From Gallibacter intestinalis (GTDB lineage Bacteria > Bacillota > Clostridia > Peptostreptococcales > Anaerovoracaceae): a DNA stretch of 64,000 nt. Where the stretch lies: positions 62,001 to 126,000 of the forward strand of contig NZ_JADCKA010000003.1 of NCBI RefSeq assembly GCF_014982745.1, in the 5' to 3' direction. Of this stretch, positions 8,535-16,486 are shown piece by piece; within the stretch, counting starts at the first letter, position 1; every line of letters begins with the position of its first letter. The notes below the pieces were generated by a model. It searched no databases. It was not told where the DNA came from and was given only the letters and a program-made list of their open reading frames with translations. A program made the translations under genes and the position numbers.

Positions 8535-10727
8535 ATGAGGAAAAAATCATTTAAAAGCGCATTGACGGTATTGTTATCGCTCATGATGATACTTGTTATG
8601 TTTCCTGCAAATGCTTTTGCTATGGATGGGGAAGGCACAAAGGAAAATCCCTACGAAATCGCAGCAGCGTCTGAGCTTTACGAATTTGCGACAAAAGTAA
8701 ACGCAGGAGAAACTACCGCCTGCGCCGTGTTGACAGCGGATATTACCATAAGCATCGACACGAACTGGACGCCAATCGGAAATGACAGTAACCAATACAA
8801 CGGCATCTTTGACGGCGGCGGACACACCATTACAGGACTTAGTGTGGACATACAATCCGATAATACTATATACGCCGGCTTATTCGGCTATATAGGCGAA
8901 GGCGGCACAATCAAAAATTTGAGCCTTGCGGACAGCAAAATCACTTGTTCAGGCAATCGTGTTTATGCCGGCGGTGTGTGCGGTTGGAATACTGGCACCA
9001 TACAAAACTGCTACAACACAGGAGATGTCAGCGGCACAGGCACAAGCTCATACGGTTATGTTTATGCCGGCGGTGTGTGCGGTTGGAATACTGGCACCAT
9101 ACAAAACTGCTACAACACAGGAGATGTCAGCGGCACAGGCACAAGCTCATACGGTTATGTTTATGCTGGCGGCGTGTGCGGTTGGAATACTGGCACCATA
9201 CAAAACTGTTATAACACAGGAGAAGTCAGCGGCGCAAGCACAAGCACATTTAATCCTGTTAATGCCGGCGGCGTGTGCGGTGATAATGCCGGCGGCACCA
9301 TACAAAACTGCTACAACACAGGAGATGTCAGCGGAGAAGGCACACAATATGTTTTTGTCGGCGGTGTGTGCGGTACTAATGAGAACAGCGCCACCATAAT
9401 AAACTGCTACAACACAAGAGATGTCAGCGGCACAAGCTCATACGGTTATGTTTATGCCGGCGGCGTGTGCGGTGCTAATGGGAACAGCGCCACCATAATA
9501 AACTGCTACAACACAGGAGATGTCAGCGGCACAAGCTCAAACGGTACTGTTTATGCCGGCGGCGTGTGCGGCTATAATAGAGGCGACACCACACAAAACT
9601 GCTATTGGCTTGCGGGCACAGCGGATTGCGGCATCGGCAACCTCCCAGGCGACACAAACGCTCAATCCAAAACCGCCGACGAGTTCGCCTCCGGCGAGGC
9701 GGCATGGCTGCTTAATAATGGCGCAGTAGACGGCACCCAAGCTTTTTACCAGACCTGCGGCGTAGGATTACCGCAGTTTTCGGGAGAAACCGTATACAAG
9801 GTTAAAAAATTCAAATGTCCATACGACAGTATAGGGACATATATATATAGCAATACGGATAAAAATGTGACAGGCGAGCACAGCTACGGCGAGCCGGAGT
9901 GGAACTGGTCAGAGGACGGAACGAGCTGTACGGTGACCTTTACCTGTAAAAACAACCCGGAACATAAGGAAACACCGCAGGTAAGCGTTACATCAGCAGT
10001 AAAAACTCCTGCAACCTGTACGGAAAGCGGCGTAACCACTTATACGGCGGCAGTTGAATTTAACGGTCAAACCTACACAGATACGAAGGAGGTATCCGTC
10101 CCGGCCACAGGTCACGAGCTGAAGAAGACAGATGCGAAAGAGCCGACCTGCACCGAGGACGGCAACAAGGAATACTGGACTTGCGACACCTGCGACAAGT
10201 ATTTCAGCGATGAAAATGCCGAGACGGAAATCCAGCTTGCCGATACGGTGATAGAAGCCACCGGCCACAGCTATGATAACGGCAAATGCACCGTCTGCGG
10301 TGAAATTGATCCCGATTTCAAGGCGGTTATCATTGAGGGAGCAAACGGTACATGGCAGAAAGGCACAAAGGACGGCCTCTCCTTTACTTCCAACGCCACT
10401 TTTGCAGATTTCCAGAAGGTACAGGTAGACGGCAAAGACCTGGACGCTTCCAACTACACGGTCAAGGAAGGCAGCACCATAGTTACCCTGAAAGCGGAAT
10501 ATCTGGAAACCCTGTCGGTAGGTAAACACACGCTGGCAATCGTTTCCGAAACAGGAACAGCCGAAACAGAGTTTACCATCAAGGCTGCACCTGCCTCCGA
10601 CGATACCCAGTCACCGCAGACCGGCGACAACAGCAACATGATGTTGTGGATTACACTCATGTTCATTGCAGTCTGCGGTTTGACTGGTGCTATGATTTAC
10701 GGTCAAAAAAAGAAATATGTTAAATAA
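8535..10727 (+). CDS. sortase-anchored surface protein with GLUG-type repeats
   Basis: The ATG at 8535 follows AAGGAGGAAG and opens a perfect signal peptide (MRKKSFKSALTVLLSLMMIL, cleavage near AFA); the frame is open further upstream but that part does not look like protein. Residues about 143-356 hold seven repeats of about 33 residues with the core AGGVCGWNTGTIQNCYNTG, matching GLUG-like beta-helix repeats. Then come a Cys-rich CxxC module (WTCDTCDKYF, CTVCGE), an Ig-like domain, and a cell-wall sorting signal: SPQTG, a membrane helix and a KKKYVK tail. GC content and codon use (many GGC, GCC) are higher than in the neighbours, which suggests transfer. A class B sortase at 61715 could anchor it. 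Likely an adhesin; its ligand is unknown. Confidence 0.85.
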   Translation: MRKKSFKSALTVLLSLMMILVMFPANAFAMDGEGTKENPYEIAAASELYEFATKVNAGETTACAVLTADITISIDTNWTPIGNDSNQYNGIFDGGGHTITGLSVDIQSDNTIYAGLFGYIGEGGTIKNLSLADSKITCSGNRVYAGGVCGWNTGTIQNCYNTGDVSGTGTSSYGYVYAGGVCGWNTGTIQNCYNTGDVSGTGTSSYGYVYAGGVCGWNTGTIQNCYNTGEVSGASTSTFNPVNAGGVCGDNAGGTIQNCYNTGDVSGEGTQYVFVGGVCGTNENSATIINCYNTRDVSGTSSYGYVYAGGVCGANGNSATIINCYNTGDVSGTSSNGTVYAGGVCGYNRGDTTQNCYWLAGTADCGIGNLPGDTNAQSKTADEFASGEAAWLLNNGAVDGTQAFYQTCGVGLPQFSGETVYKVKKFKCPYDSIGTYIYSNTDKNVTGEHSYGEPEWNWSEDGTSCTVTFTCKNNPEHKETPQVSVTSAVKTPATCTESGVTTYTAAVEFNGQTYTDTKEVSVPATGHELKKTDAKEPTCTEDGNKEYWTCDTCDKYFSDENAETEIQLADTVIEATGHSYDNGKCTVCGEIDPDFKAVIIEGANGTWQKGTKDGLSFTSNATFADFQKVQVDGKDLDASNYTVKEGSTIVTLKAEYLETLSVGKHTLAIVSETGTAETEFTIKAAPASDDTQSPQTGDNSNMMLWITLMFIAVCGLTGAMIYGQKKKYVK
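8961..9605 (+). repeat. 99-bp tandem repeats in the surface-protein gene
   Basis: Units begin at 8961, 9060, 9159, 9258, 9351, 9450 and 9549, 99 bp apart except one of 93. The first two are nearly identical, and all keep the reading frame, so recombination can add or remove whole repeats without breaking the gene. Confidence 0.9.
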
Positions 10728-10753
10728 TTTCTCGTTTAGTTAATGCTCCCATA

Positions 10754-10791
10754 ATACAATGCACCCCTAAAGCCAAAGGGGTGCATTGTAT
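10754..10791 (+). terminator. hairpin after surface-protein gene
   Basis: Arms 10754-10768 and 10777-10791 pair perfectly over 15 bp, 26 bp after the stop codon. No T run follows, so termination is likely but not textbook; it may protect the mRNA 3' end. Confidence 0.6.
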
Positions 10792-10879
10792 CAAAATAAG
10801 GGTTATTTGCTAAATCAAAAGAACAGGAAGCATCGAACTATTCTTTTTTCGGAACGAGTTCGCGCTTATAAACGAGTAT

Positions 10880-10904
10880 GGACGCTATATCTGGCGTCCT
10901 TTTT
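10880..10904 (+). terminator. rho-independent terminator
   Basis: GGACGC (10880-10885) pairs with GCGTCC (10894-10899) and is followed directly by five T. It separates the surface-protein unit from the XRE gene. The rest of the 372-bp gap between the two genes is AT-rich and shows only the promoter at 11032. Confidence 0.75.
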
Positions 10905-11031
10905 AGTTAAACAAATATAAACATAAAAGAAACAATCGTATTTAATCAAATTGAATCAAAATGCACTTATTTCACGCACAATTTCAATCGTAAAAAAATA
11001 CGAAGAAATATATAATTAAACTTCAAGTTCA

Positions 11032-11060
11032 TTGACAGCTGACCGTAAAGCGTATATATT
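11032..11060 (+). promoter_or_regulatory. consensus promoter of XRE gene and ncRNA
   Basis: TTGACA (11032-11037), 17-bp spacer, TATATT (11055-11060). The spacer holds TGACCGTAAAG (11040-11050), which is repeated exactly at 7930-7940 upstream of the surface-protein operators, so it may be a regulator binding site. Confidence 0.75.
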
Positions 11061-11099
11061 GTTGTAGTCGGTTATTTCTCAGAACAAAAGGAGGTCATC

Positions 11100-11417
11100 A
11101 TGAAGGTAAGACCCGAATATGATTTTAAAGTGATCGGCAATAACCTGAGAAAGCTGCGGATAAAAAACGGACTGACAGTTGAAGAAGTGCGACAGTATAT
11201 GCAGCTTGGTACCGTTCAGTCAATCTACAAATGGGAGAGGGGCGAAGGATTGCCACAGGCGGACTCGCTTATAGCACTTCTCGAACTTTACGGTGAAAAT
11301 AGAATAGATACGATAACAGAGGAAAGAGGAAATCTTTCCTCTTCTGACTTTTTGGAAATATTGCAGAAACATCTATTGAACTTTGTGTTAAATGACAAAA
11401 GCCTTTATTTGATTTAA
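11100..11417 (+). CDS. XRE-family helix-turn-helix protein
   Basis: A 105-residue regulator. The helix-turn-helix spans residues 10-70 (IGNNLRKLRIKNGLTVEEVR, then VQSIYKWERGEGLPQADSL). The C-terminal 35 residues are hydrophobic and unassigned. AAAGGAGG lies six bases before the ATG and a consensus promoter 40 bp upstream. The gene is followed at once by the structured RNA region ending at 12043, with no terminator between, so one transcript may carry both. Its target is unknown; an 11-bp sequence in its own promoter is shared with the surface-protein control region. Confidence 0.85.
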   Translation: MKVRPEYDFKVIGNNLRKLRIKNGLTVEEVRQYMQLGTVQSIYKWERGEGLPQADSLIALLELYGENRIDTITEERGNLSSSDFLEILQKHLLNFVLNDKSLYLI

Positions 11418-11419
11418 AC

Positions 11420-12043
11420 TGTAGATAGTCAGAAGATTGAACTTATTTGCGTCAACTCGGTGAAGACGATGTAACTCATCGGCCGAGGTGTGATGGAAGT
11501 TTAGTGAAATCCGTAAACGATAGCTTACGGAGGTAGCTATTCCCATACAGTGATGTATGGGGAGAAGACGGAAACCGTCAAGTTCAAGTTGCAGCACTGA
11601 ATAATCTTGCGATAAAAGCTGATGCCCTCGCGGGACGGGCAATAGACGCTCCGGTGGAGAATAACCCTGTACGCCTTTTGCGTAGCGGTAAAATGAAACG
11701 GCAGGGAAGCTAATAACCGTCTTGGACATGAAGCCCGGAAACGGGATATAACGCGAGAAGCAGGCACAAGTAGCCCAAGTCCGCTCCATTACAGGAGCAA
11801 GTATTAAAAGTGATTATAACATAATGCCTAAATTCTGAAGTGGGTGAAAGTTGCGGGTATCATTCCCGTGTGGTCTAGGCGAAAGCGGTGTGAAAATGCC
11901 AGGGGTCGCTACCCGAAGCACAGAGTCACATCACCATTGAGCGAATATTATCAAGGGTTATTTGGCATCCCGAAGGGGAGACGCAATTTGTTTAATATCT
12001 GGCGATACAAAAGCTAATGGCCGTATAATAACGGTCTTTTTTT
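11420..12043 (+). ncRNA. candidate large structured non-coding RNA (about 600 nt)
   Basis: This stretch carries no convincing protein gene on either strand but is full of short GC-rich hairpins with small loops. Examples: 11511-11516 with 11525-11530; CCCATAC 11542-11548 with 11555-11561; GACGG-AAA-CCGTC 11567-11579; CCCG-GAAA-CGGG near 11735; GCTCC...GGAGC near 11785-11800; CGGG...CCCG near 11855; CCC-GAAG-GGG near 11972. Purine-rich joints and GNRA-like loops fit a large folded RNA. It ends in a strong terminator and lies just downstream of an XRE gene, in the same orientation. Candidates are a ROOL- or GOLLD-like ornate RNA, or an ORF-less intron. I could not find a group II domain V, a GTGYG 5' end, or group I core sequences. 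The 5' end is approximate. Confidence 0.55.
12019..12043 (+). terminator. terminator of the structured RNA
   Basis: GGCCGT (12019-12024) pairs with ACGGTC (12031-12036) with one G-U pair, followed by seven T. Confidence 0.8.
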
Positions 12044-12089
12044 ATTTACTTAGAAGTAGTAAAATACCTTTTGCGAGTATTATTTATAA

Positions 12090-13481
12090 ATGACTAAGAG
12101 GCAAATTGATTTTATGACTGACAATAGAGACTTTTTAAGAACTGAGCCGGTGGGTAAGCTACTTTTGAAGCTGGCAATTCCGACGGTAACAGCTCAAGTC
12201 ATAAATATGCTGTATAACATCGTTGACAGAGTATATATAGGACATATTCCAGAGGTGGGAGCTACGGCACTGACAGGTGTCGGTGTTTGCATGCCACTTA
12301 TTATGATAGTTACGGCCTTTGCTGCTCTAGCGGGATTTGGAGGTGCGCCGAGGGCATCTATTTTTATGGGAAAGGGTGACAAGGATTCCGCAGAAAAAAC
12401 CATGGGCAACAGCTTTACCGCTCTTTTGATTATCTCGGTGCTCTTGACTTGTGCCCTTTTGATATGGAACAGGGATTTTCTTATGGCCTTTGGTGCCAGT
12501 GAAAATACCATAGAATATGGCGTAAGTTACATGAATATCTATGCTCTGGGAACTATATTTGTACAGCTGACTTTAGGTATGAATGCCTTTATTACCGCTC
12601 AAGGCTTTGCAACAACGGGAATGTTGTCGGTGCTAATAGGTGCAGTAGCTAATATTATTCTAGACCCGATATTTATATTTGCCATGGGCATGGGTGTTAA
12701 GGGTGCAGCCCTTGCGACGGTTATTTCCCAGGCCATGTCATGTGCATGGGTTATAGTATTCCTGTCTGGAAAGAGAACTCATTTAAAGCTTAGGCTGATA
12801 AATATGAGACTTAAATACAGCATCATCATGCCGAGTTTAGCACTGGGGCTTTCCACCTTTGTAATGCAGGCCAGCGAAAGTGTGATTTCCGTATGCTTTA
12901 ATTCGTCACTTCTTAAATATGGAGGCGATTTGGCGGTTGGAGCTATGACTATTCTCACAAGTGTGATGCAGTTTGCCATGCTGCCGTTACAGGGGTTTGG
13001 TCAGGGAGCACAGCCGATTATAAGCTACAATTACGGTGCTAAAGACCCAGAAAGAGTAAAAGCAGCTTTTAAAAAGCTGCTTAAAACAAGTCTGATTTAT
13101 TCTATTTCTCTGTGGATATTAGTTATGGCCTTTCCGAGAATGTTTGCCGCAATGTTTACCACAGAGGAATTTCTTTTGGATTTTACTGAAACGGCCTTGA
13201 GAGTATATTTAGGTTGCATGTTTATGTTTGGCATTCAGATGGCATGCCAAATGACTTTTAACGCACTGGGAAATGCAAAGGCATCCATAGTGGTAGCGAT
13301 AACACGTAAATTTGTTTTGCTGCTACCGCTGATTTATATAATGCCGATGCTGTTTTCCGGCGATAAAACCATGTCAGTTTACATGGCAGAGCCGGTTGCG
13401 GATTTTATAGCCGTTTCATTTACCGCAGTGCTATTTAGTTTTCAATTTCGCAAAACTGTCAGAAAGATTGAAACTATTTAA
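12090..13481 (+). CDS. MATE-family multidrug/Na+ antiporter
   Basis: Twelve-helix cation-coupled exporter of the MATE family; the opening PVGKLLLKLAIPTVTAQVIN and NIVDRVYIGHI, and the second-half LPLQGFGQGAQPIISYNYGA, are family hallmarks seen once in each lobe. No ribosome binding site precedes the ATG at 12090; an ATG at 12114 has AAGAGG about 13 bases upstream and would give a 455-residue protein with the usual short N-terminus, so the start is uncertain. It follows the structured-RNA terminator and its 3' end overlaps the convergent creatininase gene by 8 bp. The drug or metabolite exported cannot be told. Confidence 0.93.
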   Translation: MTKRQIDFMTDNRDFLRTEPVGKLLLKLAIPTVTAQVINMLYNIVDRVYIGHIPEVGATALTGVGVCMPLIMIVTAFAALAGFGGAPRASIFMGKGDKDSAEKTMGNSFTALLIISVLLTCALLIWNRDFLMAFGASENTIEYGVSYMNIYALGTIFVQLTLGMNAFITAQGFATTGMLSVLIGAVANIILDPIFIFAMGMGVKGAALATVISQAMSCAWVIVFLSGKRTHLKLRLINMRLKYSIIMPSLALGLSTFVMQASESVISVCFNSSLLKYGGDLAVGAMTILTSVMQFAMLPLQGFGQGAQPIISYNYGAKDPERVKAAFKKLLKTSLIYSISLWILVMAFPRMFAAMFTTEEFLLDFTETALRVYLGCMFMFGIQMACQMTFNALGNAKASIVVAITRKFVLLLPLIYIMPMLFSGDKTMSVYMAEPVADFIAVSFTAVLFSFQFRKTVRKIETI

Positions 13482-14217
13482 ATTTCCACTGTCTGTCATC
13501 AAGTTCCTTAAGAGCCTTAACCACATACTCTACGATGGCATCGTTCATCATCTTGCCCTTTTCGGCAGTAGCCTTTGTGGCATCACCGGTCTGGGCGGTA
13601 TTGGTAAGCTCTGAGAAATCCCATTTAACATCGAGGTATTCAGGAAGATCAGGTACAACAGAAGTTGCCTGGTCAGGTTCGCACCATTCGCCAAACAGGT
13701 AGTATGCGATGGATGTTTCGCCTTCTCCTGCGTGGCCGAGACCTCCCCATACTTCAAATGTTCCTTCAGGAAGCAAATCACCTGCTGCCACCCACCACTG
13801 GGTTAAGGCAGCTATTTTTGCGTCTGGGTAAACTTCTTTTATCTTTCTAGAAGCTATTTCAATAGGTGCGATATTACCGTCGTGACCGTTCATGATAAAG
13901 ATTTCATCTATTCCCTGTCTTATGCAGGATTCGAGCATATCGTAGACAACCTGAGTAGTTGTATCGTAGCTTAAAGTGAGAGAAAAAGGAAATGAATCGT
14001 AGTGTCCGCTGTAACCTACCATAATAGGAGGTAAAACGAGCATTCCTTCAACTTTATCTGCAATCTGTTTGGAAAGTCTGTAAGATACAAGAGTGTCGCA
14101 GCCTTCAGCAATGTGCTGACCGTGAGCTTCGCAGGAACCTACTGCCAAAATTGCCTTGTTAAAATTACCTTCCTTCACCTGATGTGCCGTCATTTTATAT
14201 AATTCGTTCATAGCCAT
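13474..14217 (-). CDS. creatininase-family amidohydrolase
   Basis: Metal-dependent hydrolase of the creatinine amidohydrolase family (247 residues, the usual size). Glu30 and His32 in GSCEAHGQH, the MNGHDGN motif near residue 123 and GHAGEGETS near residue 175 supply the metal ligands and substrate loop. Creatinine, formamidopyrimidine and other cyclic-amide substrates are known in the family, so the substrate is open. A cytosine/creatinine-type permease is transcribed divergently 122 bp away, which supports uptake and hydrolysis of a cyclic nitrogen compound. AAAGGAGG precedes the ATG at 14217 by nine bases. Its end overlaps the convergent MATE gene by 8 bp. Confidence 0.9.
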   Translation of the reverse strand: MAMNELYKMTAHQVKEGNFNKAILAVGSCEAHGQHIAEGCDTLVSYRLSKQIADKVEGMLVLPPIMVGYSGHYDSFPFSLTLSYDTTTQVVYDMLESCIRQGIDEIFIMNGHDGNIAPIEIASRKIKEVYPDAKIAALTQWWVAAGDLLPEGTFEVWGGLGHAGEGETSIAYYLFGEWCEPDQATSVVPDLPEYLDVKWDFSELTNTAQTGDATKATAEKGKMMNDAIVEYVVKALKELDDRQWKFK

Positions 14218-14339
14218 ATTAAGACCTCCTTTTGATACGCATAAAAGCTATATAATATAGTTCAATTATATAATGGAATTGACTGAAAATACAATGAATA
14301 ATATAATTAGACCAGCGAGACGGTTGAAAGGAGAGGTTT

Positions 14340-15770
14340 ATGGAAGACATTAAGAGAAAAGACTTAAAAGAGGAATCCTATTATCAGGACGGCGAGTATA
14401 TGCTCGAACCGGTACCTCTTGATGCCAGAAGGTCCACAAGAAGCCAGTTCATGGTGTGGATAGGCTTCGGATATGCCGTTACAGGACTCATTGTGGGAGG
14501 TAATCTTGCAGGATATGGAGGCACGGACGGTATGCCGTTTTGGCCTGCGTTTTGGGCTATCGTATTGGGAATGGGTGCACTGTATGTGATGACATCTTTC
14601 TTGGGTGTAGCTGCTCAGAAAACAGGATATAATCTGGCGTTACTTTCAAGATTTTCATATGGAAGTAAAGGTGCAATAATACCCCTTGCGATAATGTCGA
14701 TTTTAACATTGGGCTGGTTTGCAAGTATCGCAGGCATGGTTGGAGAGGTATGGAGTGAATGGATTGGAAATCCTTCCGGCATCACTGTAATTGATCCGGC
14801 TAAATTTGGAATGGAAGGCGTTGATCCTATAAGCCTTGAAGAGTTCCTAGCTTGTGCAATTTTCGGACTGATATTTACATATACTGCAGTTCGAGGTATG
14901 TCTGCCATTGAAAAGGTTGCCACTGTGTTTTCGCCGCTGATACTTATAGTTGCGGTTATTGCAGGAATAGTTTTTCTGCACAATTGCGGCGGTATAGGAG
15001 CATTTAACAGTGAAGCGGATAAACTGAGCGGAATGGGTATCGGTAATGGTATAACGATTGTTGTGGGAAGCTGGATTGCAGGAGCCATAATGGGCGTTGA
15101 TATGTTCAGATTTAATAAATCTGTAAAAGCCGTATGGCTGTGTGCTGCAGCATGCTTTATACTCACAAATCCGATATTGAACTTTGTAGGATATATAGGT
15201 GTTGTTGCAACCGGAGAATTCAACTACGTGTTCTGGATGATAGCTTCAGGCGTACTTCTTGCAATTCTCGGTGTGGTAGTATGGACAACTGCACTGTGGA
15301 CTACAGATAACTCTGAGCTGTACTGTAATGCACTGTATACAGGTCCTGCCCTTGATGCAATGGGCTTCAGAGCAAAGAGAAAGACCATAGTAATTATCGT
15401 AGGTATTTTAGGTACAATACTGGGAGCGGCAGCATTTTATCAGCTGTTCTTTGCTGATTTCATAAATGCATTGGGAGCTATAGCGCCACCTCTTGCGGCG
15501 CCGATCCTGGCAGACTTCTTTGTTGTAGGTCGCGAGAAAAAATATAACGCAGATTTCCTCAACAGACAGCCTGCAGTTAGATGGGCTGGAATAATATCCT
15601 TTATTGTAGGTGCGGTTATAGGATATGTGTTCCAGTATGTGACTACGCTTCCTTATGGACTTCCTTCAGGATTGTTTGCGTTGATTGTATCCTTTGTACT
15701 TTATATTCTCATTTACAAGATTACACCTGATGCAAAGAAGGATAAGGAACTGGTAGCGGAAAATAAATAG
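14340..15770 (+). CDS. NCS1-family cytosine/purine-type permease
   Basis: A 476-residue, about 12-helix nucleobase:cation symporter of the NCS1 family. After an acidic N-terminus come STRSQFMVWIGFGYAVTGLI and the NLAGYGGTDGMPFWPAF region, which resemble CodB-like transporters; WTTDNSELYCNAL in the second half is the CodB-type helix 8 block. Strong AAAGGAGAGG site before the ATG. Divergent from the creatininase-family gene, so the substrate may be creatinine, cytosine or a hydantoin-like compound; this is inference from the neighbour. A terminator follows at 15798. Confidence 0.9.
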   Translation: MEDIKRKDLKEESYYQDGEYMLEPVPLDARRSTRSQFMVWIGFGYAVTGLIVGGNLAGYGGTDGMPFWPAFWAIVLGMGALYVMTSFLGVAAQKTGYNLALLSRFSYGSKGAIIPLAIMSILTLGWFASIAGMVGEVWSEWIGNPSGITVIDPAKFGMEGVDPISLEEFLACAIFGLIFTYTAVRGMSAIEKVATVFSPLILIVAVIAGIVFLHNCGGIGAFNSEADKLSGMGIGNGITIVVGSWIAGAIMGVDMFRFNKSVKAVWLCAAACFILTNPILNFVGYIGVVATGEFNYVFWMIASGVLLAILGVVVWTTALWTTDNSELYCNALYTGPALDAMGFRAKRKTIVIIVGILGTILGAAAFYQLFFADFINALGAIAPPLAAPILADFFVVGREKKYNADFLNRQPAVRWAGIISFIVGAVIGYVFQYVTTLPYGLPSGLFALIVSFVLYILIYKITPDAKKDKELVAENK

Positions 15771-15797
15771 CAAATAGTAAGATTCAAAATTTAATTT

Positions 15798-15842
15798 GAG
15801 CATGAAAAAAGGGCTATATGCCCTTATTCATGCTCATTTTTT
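15798..15842. terminator. terminator after permease (shared with convergent MerR gene)
   Basis: Outer arms GAGCATGAA/TTCATGCTC and inner AAGGGC/GCCCTT form one long hairpin, followed on plus by a T-rich run. It overlaps the 3' end of the minus-strand MerR gene. Confidence 0.85.
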
Positions 15843-16269
15843 CTTTTGTGGTTTTGTACGGCTCAGGAAGCTGGTCGGCGGTCATGGCTTTAACATTTGC
15901 TTCGGTACCGTCTTTTACTGCCTGCTCGTAGTACCAGCATTTAAACTCCAACAGATCCAAAGTGGCCTGGAGATCTTCCATCTGCTTTTTAACTGCGGCT
16001 CTTCTGGACTGAAAAAGCTCTAGCCTTTCATGTATGGATTCGTCGCCTCTTGCTGCCATATCTATAAAGGCGCGGATTTCTTTAATTGAGAGCCCTGAAC
16101 TTTTAAGACATTCTATAACCTTCAACCATTCGTAGTCCTTTTCTGAAAACATGCGGATTCCGCCGCTGGAGCGTTCAACGAAAGGAAGCAGACCTTCTTG
16201 ATCGTAATAGCGCAATGTTGAAGCGGGAATATGCATTACCTTTGCCATTTCTCCTACAGTGTATAACAT
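15814..16269 (-). CDS. MerR-family transcriptional regulator
   Basis: The N-terminal 70 residues are a MerR winged helix (YTVGEMAKVMHIPASTLRYY, then DQEGLLPFVERSSGGIRMF), followed by a long dimerisation coiled coil (residues about 75-125) and a short tail without the cysteine ligands of metal sensors. Related to regulators that respond to aldehydes or small organic compounds, but the inducer is not evident. AAGGAGA precedes the ATG. A perfect palindrome upstream at 16303 is a likely operator, probably for its own promoter. Confidence 0.9.
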   Translation of the reverse strand: MLYTVGEMAKVMHIPASTLRYYDQEGLLPFVERSSGGIRMFSEKDYEWLKVIECLKSSGLSIKEIRAFIDMAARGDESIHERLELFQSRRAAVKKQMEDLQATLDLLEFKCWYYEQAVKDGTEANVKAMTADQLPEPYKTTKEKMSMNKGI

Positions 16270-16302
16270 AATTTTCTCCTTACAAATAATTGAAAAATTG
16301 TT

Positions 16303-16318
16303 AACTTAAAGTTAAGTT
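16303..16318. promoter_or_regulatory. MerR-type operator palindrome
   Basis: AACTTAA-AG-TTAAGTT is a perfect 7-2-7 inverted repeat, 34 bp upstream of the MerR start on minus. MerR operators of this TTAA-rich type usually sit in a long promoter spacer; the promoter itself is not clear here. Confidence 0.55.
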
Positions 16319-16486
16319 TAAGTTGTATTACCTACTCAAACTTATTATAGATAGAATAAATCAAAAAATCAATTGAGCAATATGTTTTCTGTCAGAAGGT
16401 TTTAAAAATCCCCTAACGGTGGTATGATTATTATACATGAGTCAAACTATCGTTATAAGAGCATTTATTATTAAAGGGAGGCAGAA

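Noticed and set aside
8926-9399. Repetitive plus-strand reading frames of 157 and 89 codons
   Set aside because: Out-of-frame shadows of the 99-bp repeats of the surface-protein gene.
8961-9605. CRISPR array
   Set aside because: Repeats are contiguous, 99 bp, in frame and coding; no spacers and no cas genes.
11388-11789. Minus-strand reading frames of 133 and 76 codons in the 11.4-12.0 kb region
   Set aside because: No ribosome binding site, no conserved domain, odd composition; they are antisense to the hairpin-rich RNA and look spurious.
11420-12043. Group II intron, group I intron or RNase P RNA
   Set aside because: No GTGYG start, no domain V hairpin, no reverse transcriptase, no group I core sequences and no GAGGAAAGTCC of RNase P. 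An intron is not excluded but is unsupported.
16270-16486. TPP or other riboswitch before the ABC importer
   Set aside because: No CTGAGA-type or other aptamer consensus was seen in the leader.
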